Source of the DNA: Akkermansia sp. RCC_12PD
GTDB taxonomy: Bacteria > Verrucomicrobiota > Verrucomicrobiia > Verrucomicrobiales > Akkermansiaceae
Reading direction: 5' to 3'
Length of the DNA stretch: 64,000 bases
Assembly (NCBI RefSeq): GCF_036417355.1
Contig: NZ_CP143889.1
Span: 2,170,001-2,234,000 of the forward strand
The translations under genes and the position numbers were made by a program. The notes beneath the pieces are model-generated. The model made no database searches. It worked only from the letters and a program-made list of their open reading frames with translations, and was not told the DNA's origin. Below are positions 37,801-47,364 of this stretch, piece by piece (within the stretch, counting starts at the first letter, position 1; the number at the start of each line of letters is the position of its first letter).

Positions 37801-37843
37801 GTAAAGAAAAATAACCGGCCTTCCTGAAAGAAGGGCCGGTTAT
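37801..37843 (-). terminator. terminator of the small HTH gene
   Basis: Read leftward, ATAACCGGCC (37834-37843) pairs with 37811-37820, extended by three pairs with a single bulge, followed by TTTT and more pyrimidines (37801-37810). It separates the HTH gene from the topoisomerase gene. Confidence 0.8.
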
Positions 37844-37869
37844 CGGTAGGATTAAATTGATGTAAAAGT

Positions 37870-38247
37870 TCAGGCTGATTTGGATGTAATCTTGTTCCTG
37901 AGGTCGTCTGCTTCAGCGCGGAGGGATTCAAGCTTGGCGGTTTGAGCTTCAAGTTCAGCTATTTCTTCCAGAACGGCTGCCAAGCGGCGCAAATCTGCAG
38001 GCTGTGCGGAAGAGAGGGGCTGGCTCTTGGCAACAGGAGCATTTTTGGTGCCGGGTTTGCGGCCTCTCTTCACCTTGGAGGCTTTAATCCAGCTGGAGAT
38101 AGTGACCGTGCTGATGCCGAATTTTGCGGCGGCTTCCTTTTGGGCACCTCTTTTATTTTGCGTTTTCCGTTCGGCGATAAAATCAAGAACGGCCTGCTTT
38201 TCCTCAGGCGTATAACGCCTACGGTTTTTTGTATTGTTGGAGTTCAT
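37870..38247 (-). CDS. small helix-turn-helix protein with coiled coil
   Basis: A 125-residue basic protein. Residues 10-60 form a transposase-type helix-turn-helix (RRYTPEEKQAVLDFIAERK, then AAAKFGISTVTISSWIKAS), as in the N-terminal domain of IS3-family transposases. A basic linker RGRKPGTKN resembling an AT-hook follows, then a C-terminal coiled coil (about 85-120). No catalytic transposase domain or inverted repeats are near, so it is more likely a domesticated DNA-binding protein than an insertion sequence. A possible leftward promoter lies near 38260-38300 in AT-rich DNA. Confidence 0.65.
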   Translation of the reverse strand: MNSNNTKNRRRYTPEEKQAVLDFIAERKTQNKRGAQKEAAAKFGISTVTISSWIKASKVKRGRKPGTKNAPVAKSQPLSSAQPADLRRLAAVLEEIAELEAQTAKLESLRAEADDLRNKITSKSA

Positions 38248-38640
38248 GGTATGACGAGTGGCATATATTTAATAAATGCAGCCTTTGCGATCAAGGAAAA
38301 ATAATATGTTTTTTGACATAATTTAAAAGACTGTTTGAAAAATTAAAGGATGATGTACGATTCAATCATGGTTTTCACATTTCCAGCCTTGTTTGTAACT
38401 AAAAAAATTAATGGTTCTTAATGTATCCATGAAAAAAATCTTGTTGATTGCACGGTTTTTCCCGGGCGGATATTTTTGGTCCGCTTCATGGTTTGTCGGC
38501 CCTGGAGAACCCGTGCATCCATGCTTCCGGAGGGCGTTTCAATGAATGTAACGGGGGGCGTTGGTTACGGATTTTGAGGTTGCAGGGCCAGGGCGGATCA
38601 TGTAAATTCAACCCAATCTCTCAGTATTTCCATTCCAATT
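38248..38640. other. AT-rich intergenic region with divergent promoters expected
   Basis: About 390 bases between two divergently transcribed genes. On the minus strand, TTGATC and TAAATA separated by 17 bases (about 38265-38296) could serve the HTH gene. No gene, repeat or RNA structure was identified; the right half is less AT-rich and must hold the promoter for the gene at 38641. Confidence 0.35.
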
Positions 38641-40950
38641 ATGACTGATCAGCCCGAATCTCAGCCGTCTCCTCAGGCGCCCATGCGCCGCCGTTTGGTG
38701 ACGGCCGCACCTGCAGCACAACCCAAAGTGAAATTCGCATCTCCCGCTGCGGAAGGCGTGGAAGTGGCCAAGCCGCGTTTTCTGACTCCGGAATTGCAGG
38801 CCAAACTGGCCCGGGAGCAGGAAGAAGCTGCGCGCCGTGCCGCGGAGCAGGCGGAAGCGGACAGGATAGCTGCGGAAAAAGTCGCTGCTGAACAGGAGGC
38901 CGCACGTATTGCCGCAGAAAAAGAAGCTGCCAGAATGGCAGCGGAAAAGGAAGCCGCCAGAGTCAAGGCGGAGCAGGAGGCTGCAGAGGCCGCGCGTATG
39001 GCAGCGGAAAAGGAGGCTGCCCGTTTGGCGGCGGAAGAGGAACGGGCCACGCTGGCAGCTGAACAGGCAAAACAGGAAGAAGCTTCCAAGCCCCTGGCTG
39101 ATCTTTCGGTGGATGCCCAGATACAGGATGCCCTTGCAAAGGTGGCGGAAGCCCAGAAGGCCCTTGCAGAAGCCCAGGCTGTGGCTTTGGCTCAGGCTGC
39201 CGGAGCGGCAAAGCCTAATATGGGAGTTACGGAATCCCGGGAGTCTGCCCCGGTCCCGGCAGCCGGAAGCGTTCCCAAACTGAAAGTTTTAAAAACACCT
39301 TCCGCCTCCGTTGAAACGTCGGAGACGCCCGCACCCGCCGCTCCGGATGCGGGAGCTCTTCCCAAGCTGAAGGTTTTAAAATCATCCGTGGCCTCTCCTC
39401 CGGCTTCTTCCGCCGTGGCCGCTCCGGCCTCTCGTCCGGTTCCGGCGGCGTCCGCGGCGCCTTCTCCCGGGACGCCCCTGCCGGGAGGAGGCATGCAGCC
39501 CCCTGCCGAAGGAGAAAACGCCAGGGAAATGGCTGCCTCCGTGGACAAGTCCAAATCCCTGCTTCGCGGGATCGTCTACGGCGTGTGCGCCCTGGTTCTG
39601 ATGGCTGGCGGCGTGGGGATTTACGCCTGGCAGACCAACGCCAAGAAGGATCAGGTAGAAGGTGAAAACGCCCAGTTGAACAAATTGGTGATGGAAGGCG
39701 CCAAGCTGGGGCGCAGCCGCCTGTTTGACTCCAGGAACCTCGGACGCGTGCCGGATGTGAAAGTCGTTCCCAATGAAGAGGACGCCGCACTGCTTCTGGA
39801 TAACGTGAGAGGCGTGAAGGGGCACCGGGACAACTGGCCCGGTGCGGCGCATCTGGTTTCCATCATGGCCCAGATGGATGACAACATTGCTCGGCAGGTG
39901 GTCGGGGACATGAAGAAAAACGTCCGCGACTACAGCAAGGAGAAATACGCCATGATGGTGACGCTGCTGGCCAAGTCCTCCAGCCCGGTCATGCGCGAGT
40001 TGCTCAAGGATTTGTACGACTCCATCAGCGACAGCAAGAACAAGAAGGTGCAGGACAAGCAGGCCGTGGTGCTCCAGTACATGCGCTTTTCCATGAAGCT
40101 GGACGACCTGGATGACGTCATGAAAATTCTGCAGCAGAAAAACGTTTCTTCAGACTTGGTCTCTTCCGCATTCCGTACGGCGCGCTATCTTATTGACGAG
40201 GCTCCGGAAGCCAAGCGCGTCGGGCTCTCCTCCAAGCTGCTGCGGTACCAGCAGGGCATGCCGGAGGAAAATCTCAAGATCCTTTACAGGCTTCTTGCCC
40301 GTACCGGAGACCCCAAGGTGCTGGACATGATGGAAAAAAGCTACAAGGAGGACCCCAAGAAGGCTCTGGTCATTGTCACGGCCTGGGGGGACTGGAATAC
40401 GGACGATGCCGTTCCCTATCTGTTCCGGGCATGGAAGGATGAGTCCCTGCACTCCCGCGTGCGCTCCCAGGCGCATGACTCCATTCTCCGCGTGCTGTCC
40501 GTGGACCGTGATCGCGACGACAACGCCACCATCAAGTTGTTCGAACCCCTGATTGCGGACGCCAAGACGAGCGATCGCCGCCGTTTCCTGGTTTCCGCGT
40601 TTAAGAGGCTGAGCAACAGGCCTTATGTCATTCGGCTGCTCGGCCGCATCAAACAGACGGCGGAAGAAAACAGCAATAAACTGGATTCCCGGCTGCGCTC
40701 TGCGGAAGAAGCCCTGATGAAGGCGGAGGCCAAATACAAGAATAATCCCAACGATGCGGCGGCCAAGGCTGATTATGAAGCCAAGAATAACGCGGCTAAT
40801 GATTTGGCCAATGAAAAGGCCGGTGAGGACAATGTCATTGCAGATGTAGAAAAGGCTCTGGAGAAAATCAAGAAGACGCCCGCTCCCGTCAAGCGCGCCG
40901 GCAAGGCGAAGGACGACGATGACGAGTCTTCCGTAATCAAGACAATGTAG
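38641..40950 (+). CDS. TolA-like Ala/Glu-rich membrane protein with large C-terminal domain
   Basis: A 769-residue protein. Residues 58-170 are a highly repetitive Ala/Glu/Lys/Arg helix (units like AAEKEAAR), as in TolA. Residues 170-300 are Pro/Ala/Ser-rich and contain two similar units, each ending PKLKVLK. A single membrane segment lies at about 306-328 (IVYGVCALVLMAGGVGIYAW). Residues 330-700 are helical, with HEAT-like character (armadillo-type repeats are a guess), and the tail is charged. With the long N-terminal region before the membrane segment, the topology is probably N-in, with the C-terminal domain outside. No function can be named. A strong terminator follows. Confidence 0.6.
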   Translation: MTDQPESQPSPQAPMRRRLVTAAPAAQPKVKFASPAAEGVEVAKPRFLTPELQAKLAREQEEAARRAAEQAEADRIAAEKVAAEQEAARIAAEKEAARMAAEKEAARVKAEQEAAEAARMAAEKEAARLAAEEERATLAAEQAKQEEASKPLADLSVDAQIQDALAKVAEAQKALAEAQAVALAQAAGAAKPNMGVTESRESAPVPAAGSVPKLKVLKTPSASVETSETPAPAAPDAGALPKLKVLKSSVASPPASSAVAAPASRPVPAASAAPSPGTPLPGGGMQPPAEGENAREMAASVDKSKSLLRGIVYGVCALVLMAGGVGIYAWQTNAKKDQVEGENAQLNKLVMEGAKLGRSRLFDSRNLGRVPDVKVVPNEEDAALLLDNVRGVKGHRDNWPGAAHLVSIMAQMDDNIARQVVGDMKKNVRDYSKEKYAMMVTLLAKSSSPVMRELLKDLYDSISDSKNKKVQDKQAVVLQYMRFSMKLDDLDDVMKILQQKNVSSDLVSSAFRTARYLIDEAPEAKRVGLSSKLLRYQQGMPEENLKILYRLLARTGDPKVLDMMEKSYKEDPKKALVIVTAWGDWNTDDAVPYLFRAWKDESLHSRVRSQAHDSILRVLSVDRDRDDNATIKLFEPLIADAKTSDRRRFLVSAFKRLSNRPYVIRLLGRIKQTAEENSNKLDSRLRSAEEALMKAEAKYKNNPNDAAAKADYEAKNNAANDLANEKAGEDNVIADVEKALEKIKKTPAPVKRAGKAKDDDDESSVIKTM

Positions 40951-40972
40951 ATCCAGTTTAAGACTGGTTTGG

Positions 40973-41007
40973 GAACCGGAAGGAAGCCTCCTTCCGGTTC
41001 TTTTTTT
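40973..41007 (+). terminator. Rho-independent terminator
   Basis: GAACCGGAAGGA (40973-40984) pairs perfectly with 40989-41000 around AGCC, followed by seven T residues. Confidence 0.93.
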
Positions 41008-41241
41008 CTCTTTTCCCGTGATTTGTTTCAGGAAACTCTTGTGAAAATTGCCCGTCGCGTGCCCGTTCCGTTTTTCTTCCGTCTGAGGCAGCCTGGAATC
41101 CGGAAATAAAGCTTGGACAGGGGCCGCTTTTCCTGTTCGTCCAGAGTGATGACGTTTGTTGCGGCTGGCGATGGGCAACCCCGGAAAAACCGGGTGTTCC
41201 GCGGAAGAAGACGGGAATTGTTTTTACAGAAAGCACCGGGG

Positions 41242-42492
41242 TTACATCAGCAATCCCGCCTGATAGACGACGGTAGCCGCCACAAAGCCCATCAGCGTGA
41301 GCCCAGTGAATTGAGCCAGGGCGAACCACCAGGTGCCGGCTTCGCGCTTGGCAACGGTTACGGTTCCTATGCAGGGCAGGGCAATCAGGCAGAAAATCAT
41401 GATGCTGATGCCCTGCAGCGGGGTATAGCTGGCTTTCAGCCGGGCGTTCAGGGTTTGCTGGGCTTCCGCACCGGAATCTCCGTCCTGCACGGCGTAGAGA
41501 ATCCCCATTTGCGTGACGAAAATCTCCTTGGCCGCGAAGGCTCCCAAAAGTGCGGAATTCACTTTCCAGTCAAATCCCGCCACCCTGGTGACGGGTTCCA
41601 TCCAGTGGCCTATTTGTCCGGCATAGGAATGCTCCATGGCTGCGGCCGCATTTTCCACAGTCCCCTCTTCCGGCCTGGGATATGTATTCAGGAACCACAG
41701 GATGATGGAAGCCCCGAGAATGAAGGTGCCCGCTTTCCTTACGTACATGAAGGCGCGCGACCACATGAGCAGGCCTACTTTCCGCAGGGAGGGGATGCGC
41801 AGCTTTTTCAAGCGATGGGGTGAGTCCCTCTGCACGGTCTTGAAAAAGGTGTTTTTCAGTAGCCGGGCGCATAAAAGGGCCAGCAGGATGCCGGCGGCAT
41901 AAATTCCAAATAGGACAGTGGCCTGCAGATGGGAAGGAAAGAGGGCGGAAACGAACATCATGTAGATGGGAAGCCGTCCCGCGCAGCTCATCATGGGAAG
42001 TATGGCGATGGTGACAAGGCGGTCATTGCGCCCCTCAATTCTTCTGGTGGAGAGAATGGCGGGAACCGAACATCCGAACCCAAGCAAAAGGGGGGCGAAG
42101 CTGCTGCCGTTCAGCCCCATGATTTTCATGATGCGGCTCATGAGGCGCGAGACCCTCATCATGTAGCCGCTGTTTTCCAGCACCGTAATGGCGCCGAACA
42201 GAAGAACCACATTGGGCAGGAAGGCCAGGACGCCGCCCACGCCTCCTACGACACCCTCTCCCAGCAGGGACTGCAAACCGGGCCACGGTTCCAGCAAGCG
42301 GCAGGCCCAGATGCTGAACATCTGTGTTCCCGTTTGGACCAGCCTGACGAGAGGGTCGCCGATGGCAAAGCTCAAAAAGAAAATGAGATAAACGAGGCCC
42401 AGGAAAATGAGCGCCCCCCATACCTTGTGCATCAGTATGGCGTCCAGTCTTGCTCTCCACATGTTGTCCCGGACGTCTTCCTCCCCTTCCAT
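41242..42492 (-). CDS. FeoB-like ferrous iron permease domain without G domain
   Basis: A 416-residue membrane protein matching the C-terminal transmembrane part of FeoB. It starts at the linker just before the first helix (RLDAILMHKVWGALIFLG). It carries the two Gate motifs, GFGCSVPAI and ALPCIGTVTV, and KEIFVTQMGIL typical of FeoB. Full FeoB has an N-terminal GTPase and spacer of about 270 residues; neither is present here nor in the adjacent upstream sequence, which encodes a zinc-ribbon protein. It may work with a separately encoded GTPase or be an iron-independent Gate-family relative. The start codon at 42492 is the first ATG in a clean frame. Confidence 0.75.
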   Translation of the reverse strand: MEGEEDVRDNMWRARLDAILMHKVWGALIFLGLVYLIFFLSFAIGDPLVRLVQTGTQMFSIWACRLLEPWPGLQSLLGEGVVGGVGGVLAFLPNVVLLFGAITVLENSGYMMRVSRLMSRIMKIMGLNGSSFAPLLLGFGCSVPAILSTRRIEGRNDRLVTIAILPMMSCAGRLPIYMMFVSALFPSHLQATVLFGIYAAGILLALLCARLLKNTFFKTVQRDSPHRLKKLRIPSLRKVGLLMWSRAFMYVRKAGTFILGASIILWFLNTYPRPEEGTVENAAAAMEHSYAGQIGHWMEPVTRVAGFDWKVNSALLGAFAAKEIFVTQMGILYAVQDGDSGAEAQQTLNARLKASYTPLQGISIMIFCLIALPCIGTVTVAKREAGTWWFALAQFTGLTLMGFVAATVVYQAGLLM

Positions 42493-42592
42493 AAATTACG
42501 GGGGTAACTTAGAGCCTCCTAAGTTGACAGGCAAGCATAAAAATCCGGAACGGAGTCGGACACTGGGACGGCGGCAGGCAATTCCGCAGGAA

Positions 42593-43087
42593 TCAGCGGC
42601 GTGTGGCGCCAGCCAGCCCCTGGATGAAAAGAACGGCCGCCGTACAACAAAAGATGATGGTAGGCAGCCACTGCAGCATGTACAGAGGGTCCGTAGAGTC
42701 ATTGCCGTAGGAAGGGAAGATAAAGGCAAGAACCAGGCAGGCCGTGGACAGCAGCCACGCCATCCAAGATGCGGCGGGGACGGTTCTGCCCGTTTTTCCG
42801 GCGGGCAATTGCTTGAGGATTTCTTCAACAGGCCTTCGCGTGTCCGGGTTTCGGTCGGAAGCGGGCGGAACGTTTTTTCTTTTGACGGGAGGCAGCGGAG
42901 CCGTCTTTTTTGCCGGGAGTTCCGGCCCCGACAGGGAAGCGGAAGTGGGGGCTTCCCCGAAGGGAAGCCCCGTTTTTACGTAAATCAACGCTCCACATGA
43001 GGCACAGTGCATGCCGGTTTTCGCGTCCAGATCGTCCGGGTGGGCGTATCCGTGCCCGCACAGGGCGCATGTAGCGGATTCTTTCAT
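42593..43087 (-). CDS. zinc-ribbon membrane protein, unknown function
   Basis: A 164-residue protein. Cysteines 7, 10, 28 and 31 form two CxxC pairs of a zinc ribbon; a proline-rich charged linker follows, then two membrane segments (about 107-125 and 140-158). No family recognised. It lies 19 bases downstream of the sulfatase gene and about 100 bases upstream of the FeoB-like gene on the same strand. Confidence 0.6.
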   Translation of the reverse strand: MKESATCALCGHGYAHPDDLDAKTGMHCASCGALIYVKTGLPFGEAPTSASLSGPELPAKKTAPLPPVKRKNVPPASDRNPDTRRPVEEILKQLPAGKTGRTVPAASWMAWLLSTACLVLAFIFPSYGNDSTDPLYMLQWLPTIIFCCTAAVLFIQGLAGATRR

Positions 43088-43106
43088 GATTCAGGCTGAA
43101 GGGCTG

Positions 43107-44687
43107 TTAGTCGTCCAGCGGAAGCAGATCCACCAGGTCGGCCTTGGTTTCCGGTCTTTGGCGGATTTCCTGCAGCTTGGCTTTCATCTGCTCGCAGATG
43201 TCCGGATGCTGCTCGGCCAGATTGTTGAGTTCCTTTGGGTCCTTTTCCAGGTCAAACAGGCTGCCGCCTTTCGGGGACTTGCTCATTTTCGCTCCCAGTC
43301 CGTTGAGCCCGTCGCGGATGGCTACGCCGGCGGGAATGAACTTCCATTTGCCGTGGCGGATGGCCAGCGCCTTGCCGGTGCTGTTGATGACGTGGTAATC
43401 GCGGCCCTTGGCGGATTTGCCCAGCAGGGCGGGCATCACGTTTTCAGAGTCGCGGAAGGAATTGGACTTGCCGGGTTCCAGGAGCTGTTCCAGGGAGGCG
43501 CCCAGGTCCATCTGGTTGAGCAGGGCCTTGCTCGTGGTTCCGGGTTTGATTACACTGGGCCATTTGACAATGAACGGAATGCGGGAACCGCCTTCCAGAA
43601 TGCTGTATTTTCCGGCGCGGAAAGGACCTGCCGGGGAGTGGGTGGCATTGTCCCGGATGGCGAAATCCTTGTAGCCGTCGTCCAGCACAGGGCCGTTGTC
43701 GCTGGAGAAAATCACCAAGGCGTCCTTTTCCAGGCCGGCTTTTTGCAGAGCTTCCGTGATGCGGCTCACGCATTCGTCCAGCTCCACGGTCACGTCACCG
43801 CGTACGCCGTGCTGGCTCTTGCCCACAAAGCGTTTTTCCGGGCAGCGCGGCACGTGGATGTCGTGCGTGGCGAACATCAGGAAAAACGGTTCCTTGGCCT
43901 TGGCGCTTTTCTGGATGTATTCAATGGCCTTGTCCGTGATCACATCAGCGTTTTCCTCATCCTTCCACAGGGCGCTTTTGCCGCCTTTCATGAAGCCGAT
44001 GCGACCGATGCCGTTGATGACAGCCTGGTTGTGCCCGTGACTCCACATGAGCTTGAGCTGGTCCTTGTTGTCTTTCCCGTTCGGAAGGCCGGGGAAGTTG
44101 TGCTGGTAGGACACTTCAATGGGATCGTTCGGGTCCAGATTGCGGACGTTGCCGTTTTCCAGAATCACGCAGGGAACGCGGTCGCCCGTGGCGGCGAAGA
44201 TGAAGCTTTCATCAAAACCGATTTCATTTGGGCTGGGGGCGATGTGCTTGTTCCAGTCAATCTTTTTTCCCTTTTCTCCCAGGCCCAGGTGCCACTTGCC
44301 TACCATGTAGGTCTTATAACCGTGGGATTGGAGCATCTTGGGTAGCGTGGGCTTCTTGGTGTCGATAATCAGGGCGGCGTCTCCGGGCAGAATGCCCGTG
44401 CCTTCCTTGCGCCAGGGATATTCCCCCGTAAACAGGGCATACCGGGAAGGTGTGCAGACGGAGGTGGTGGAATAGGCGTCCGTAAAGCGGACGCCCTGTT
44501 TGGCAAGCTTGTCTATGGCAGGGGTGGGAATCCCCTTGGCTCCATAACAGCCTATGTCTCCGTAACCAAGGTCGTCAGCGTAAATCATGACGATGGCTTT
44601 GGGAGGATTGATCTTGGATGCGGCCACGGCCGTGCAGGCGGTTGCCGCGGCCAGGGTCAGCATGAGGTGTATTGCGGGTTTGTACAT
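43107..44687 (-). CDS. exported type I sulfatase (family S1)
   Basis: A 526-residue sulfatase that would remove sulfate esters from glycans such as mucin O-glycans. It has a signal peptide (to about residue 22) and the metal-binding YADDLGYGD (residues 37-44). The activation motif is SVCTPSRYALFTGEYPWR, where Cys78 would be converted to formylglycine by a maturase encoded elsewhere. Later residues GKWHLGLGEK and FSSDNGP add the remaining metal and sulfate ligands. The S1 subfamily and the linkage it acts on cannot be told by eye. An AI-2E-type permease gene ends 20 bases upstream on the same strand. Confidence 0.9.
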   Translation of the reverse strand: MYKPAIHLMLTLAAATACTAVAASKINPPKAIVMIYADDLGYGDIGCYGAKGIPTPAIDKLAKQGVRFTDAYSTTSVCTPSRYALFTGEYPWRKEGTGILPGDAALIIDTKKPTLPKMLQSHGYKTYMVGKWHLGLGEKGKKIDWNKHIAPSPNEIGFDESFIFAATGDRVPCVILENGNVRNLDPNDPIEVSYQHNFPGLPNGKDNKDQLKLMWSHGHNQAVINGIGRIGFMKGGKSALWKDEENADVITDKAIEYIQKSAKAKEPFFLMFATHDIHVPRCPEKRFVGKSQHGVRGDVTVELDECVSRITEALQKAGLEKDALVIFSSDNGPVLDDGYKDFAIRDNATHSPAGPFRAGKYSILEGGSRIPFIVKWPSVIKPGTTSKALLNQMDLGASLEQLLEPGKSNSFRDSENVMPALLGKSAKGRDYHVINSTGKALAIRHGKWKFIPAGVAIRDGLNGLGAKMSKSPKGGSLFDLEKDPKELNNLAEQHPDICEQMKAKLQEIRQRPETKADLVDLLPLDD

Positions 44688-44706
44688 GGTTTGTTGTTGT
44701 GTGTTG

Positions 44707-46002
44707 TTAGGATAATGCAGGAGATTCTTCAGAAGGAGGTGAATGTGGCGGTGGAGGCGGTTCCGTCATGGGGCGCATGCTGGAATTCTGCCAGATGTAC
44801 CGCTTGTAAAGAACCTTAATGGCTGCCGTGAGGGGCACCGCCAGCAGGGCGCCGATCAGGCCGCCGAGGATAAGCGTCCAGATCAGCACGGAAAACATGA
44901 CGGTGAGCGGGTGGAGTTCCACGGAATCCCCCACGATTTTTGGCTGGATGATCCATCCGTCAAACTGGTTGACGGCCAGGAAAATGCCGGAAACGATCAG
45001 GACGTGCTGGAAATCCCCCCACGTGAACCAGGCCAGCAGTACCGCAGGAATAAAGGCGCTGATGATGCCCAGATACGGGATGATACCCAGCACGCAGACC
45101 GCCGCGCCGATGGTGACGGCATACGGCAGTCCGACCAGCTTCAGGCAAATGGCGATCAGGATGCCTTCAATGATGCTCACAAGCATCTGACCGCGGAAAA
45201 AGGAAATCAGGTAGCCGTTGATTTCCTCCATTGTGTCCACCACGTCCTTCCGGAATTTGGAAGCTTTGAGGGGAAGGATACTGGGCCATTTTTCTTTAAT
45301 TTTATCAGCTTCCAAAAGAAAATAAAAGGCAAAAATGGGCGTGATCAGGATACTGACCATGATCCCAATGGAACTGTACAGGACACGTCCGCCGGACGTG
45401 AGCCAGGTCATCAGTTTTTCCTGGTAGAAGGAGGAATTGATGGTCATGTAAGCCCCCAGTTTTTCGCGGGCCGTCTGGGCGTTCCTGAGCTCCTGCTCTT
45501 CCTCTTCCGCGTAATTGCCGGCGTTCAACTCTCTCAGGCTGGTTTTGTAAACGCTGTCTATGGTGCGGGAAATGAAGGGAATCTCAATCGTGGAATCAAT
45601 CAGCTCGGAGGTCTTGTTCCAGAGTTCCATCCGGTTGTCGATCAATTCATCCGTCTGCCGGATAAGCGGCGGCAGGATGGTAGCACCGAATCCCACCAGG
45701 ATGGCTAGAGCTGCACCCATAACCGTAATGACGGCCCAGGGCCGGGAAAACCGGCGGCGTACAAGCCAGGAGACGATGGGCTCCAGCAGATAGGCAATGA
45801 CGGCGGCGATCAGGATGGGAAGAAGAACGGGTTCCAGAAACCCCAGCAGCTTCACCACTTCAAAAATGACAAAGGCGGCGATGCCAAGCATCACCAGAAA
45901 GGAAACTCCCGTCAGGGCATACCAGCAGATTCTTCTCTGGAAAGGGGAAGGGATGCTGCGGGCGGCCGGACGATGGATGGAATTCTGATGCTGCTTGTTC
46001 AT
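44707..46002 (-). CDS. AI-2E family transporter
   Basis: A 431-residue membrane protein of the AI-2E/YdiK-PerM family with about eight hydrophobic segments and a large helical loop at about 115-215. Family traits include VLLPILIAAVIAYLLEPIV near the start and the late VGDSVELHPLTVMFSVLIWTLILGGLIGALLAVPL. Functions in the family range from autoinducer export to sodium/proton antiport, so the substrate is left open. A Pro-rich C-terminal tail is present. Confidence 0.85.
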   Translation of the reverse strand: MNKQHQNSIHRPAARSIPSPFQRRICWYALTGVSFLVMLGIAAFVIFEVVKLLGFLEPVLLPILIAAVIAYLLEPIVSWLVRRRFSRPWAVITVMGAALAILVGFGATILPPLIRQTDELIDNRMELWNKTSELIDSTIEIPFISRTIDSVYKTSLRELNAGNYAEEEEQELRNAQTAREKLGAYMTINSSFYQEKLMTWLTSGGRVLYSSIGIMVSILITPIFAFYFLLEADKIKEKWPSILPLKASKFRKDVVDTMEEINGYLISFFRGQMLVSIIEGILIAICLKLVGLPYAVTIGAAVCVLGIIPYLGIISAFIPAVLLAWFTWGDFQHVLIVSGIFLAVNQFDGWIIQPKIVGDSVELHPLTVMFSVLIWTLILGGLIGALLAVPLTAAIKVLYKRYIWQNSSMRPMTEPPPPPHSPPSEESPALS

Positions 46003-46041
46003 GCCGCGTGTAGAGAGAAAATGGCTGAAGGACGTGCCGGG

Positions 46042-47364
46042 TTACGCAGTGGGGGCATCCCCGGTTTTCCTGCCTGGCGCCGGAGAAGATTCGGACGGAT
46101 TTAGCGATGGGTTGGGAGACGTCTGCTGCGGTTCCGGCTGCTGCGATTGTTCCTGTTCTTTTTTTTCCTGTTGTTTCACATGGGCCTCGAATTCCTGTTC
46201 CGTGATTGCCTGGGGAGTGGGATGATAGTCCCCGGCGGGCGGTGCGGCCGGCACTTTCCAGTGAATATACACGAGTTTGTTTTTGCGCTGCACCAGGACG
46301 GAGGCCTGCGCTCCGCGTTGAGTGGTAACATACTCTACGAGGTCGGGATAGGGATTCTTTCGGCCATTGATGGAAACCAGGACATCGCCTGTTCTCAGAC
46401 CTGCGTTCCAGGCCGGGGACCACTCGGCCACAAAGGCCTTCATGGGGCCGTTCCCGTTCCGGTCCTGAATGAAGGTTCCCCCCATCAGGTTGAAGGAGGA
46501 AGGCCCGGGCATCGGGTGGCTGGTGGAGCTGAAATAAAGGGCGCATCCCGGTCCGTCCAGCCAGAACTGGCGGGAAATCAGCGCCCCGTAGCCCAGGATG
46601 ATGTCAATGTCATCCGGGATGCCCATCACCTCCGGATTGGCGAAACTCTCACAAAGAAGAATATTCTTCAACTCAAGCTGGCCAAGCTGGAAGGAGCTCA
46701 CATGCATGCACTCGTGGGCGTAAAATCCGCCCGCCGCCGGACTGTAGCCGGAATAAACACTCACAAAGGCATCCGGATAGGCCTGCTTGATGGCGTTCCA
46801 GCGTTTCTTGGAAATATAAACGGCGTGGGGTGCTCCCGTGTCCAGAATGATGCGGCGTCCGTGTTTGTCTGCAATTTGCGGATAATCGGCCCCCGGAATC
46901 AGGGCCAGCTTGTGCCAGGACCGTATTCTGGAAGGCAGTTTATTGAAAAAACGGTGGGAACGTTTGGGGTAATTAATGTTCCAGACATACTTCCTGATGC
47001 ATTCCCATCCCAGCAATCCGTCGTAGGGTGCCTGGTCCACCATTACCACATCCTGCTTTCTGGAAATGGGCTCTCCATTCTGCTTCAGGGAAATGGGGAC
47101 ATTGGCCGTCCGCATGGCTCCCCGGCCGCGCAGACGCGCGCCGATGGACTCTACCGCCGGTGAAAAAAGAAGTGAAGTCTGGACCGCCCCCGTATCCACC
47201 CCCATCATCAACTGGGTTGAGGAGCTCCATGCAAGGGCTACAGGAGTGCCGTCCAGCGGGTTGGCTGCGTCGATGGGCGGCGAACTGCTGTCCTGGATAG
47301 GCCGGTGCGATACGCAGGAAACGCATAGCATGGTTGCCAGAAGCATGATGGAGGAACGGAACAT
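46042..47364 (-). CDS. lipoprotein with two retropepsin-like DTGA domains and a PDZ domain
   Basis: A 440-residue protein. From ATG 47364 it has a lipoprotein signal with lipobox CVSC. Two DTGA active-site-type motifs occur, at about residues 57-60 (MGVDTGAVQTSL) and 175-178 (IILDTGAPHAVYI). Each is followed by a DGLLGWE- or IILGYGA-type strand as in retropepsin-like aspartyl peptidases, suggesting a tandem pair that could supply both catalytic Asp residues in one chain. A PDZ domain follows (GLRTGDVLVSINGR, about 330-390), and the tail is Gln/Glu/Pro-rich. It would act at the envelope, probably as a protease. It is downstream of, and in opposite direction to, the serpin gene across about 120 bases. 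Confidence 0.7.
   Translation of the reverse strand: MFRSSIMLLATMLCVSCVSHRPIQDSSSPPIDAANPLDGTPVALAWSSSTQLMMGVDTGAVQTSLLFSPAVESIGARLRGRGAMRTANVPISLKQNGEPISRKQDVVMVDQAPYDGLLGWECIRKYVWNINYPKRSHRFFNKLPSRIRSWHKLALIPGADYPQIADKHGRRIILDTGAPHAVYISKKRWNAIKQAYPDAFVSVYSGYSPAAGGFYAHECMHVSSFQLGQLELKNILLCESFANPEVMGIPDDIDIILGYGALISRQFWLDGPGCALYFSSTSHPMPGPSSFNLMGGTFIQDRNGNGPMKAFVAEWSPAWNAGLRTGDVLVSINGRKNPYPDLVEYVTTQRGAQASVLVQRKNKLVYIHWKVPAAPPAGDYHPTPQAITEQEFEAHVKQQEKKEQEQSQQPEPQQTSPNPSLNPSESSPAPGRKTGDAPTA

Noticed and set aside
37870-38247. Insertion sequence built on the transposase-like HTH protein
   Set aside because: No catalytic DDE domain, terminal inverted repeats or target duplication are visible; a stand-alone DNA-binding protein fits better.
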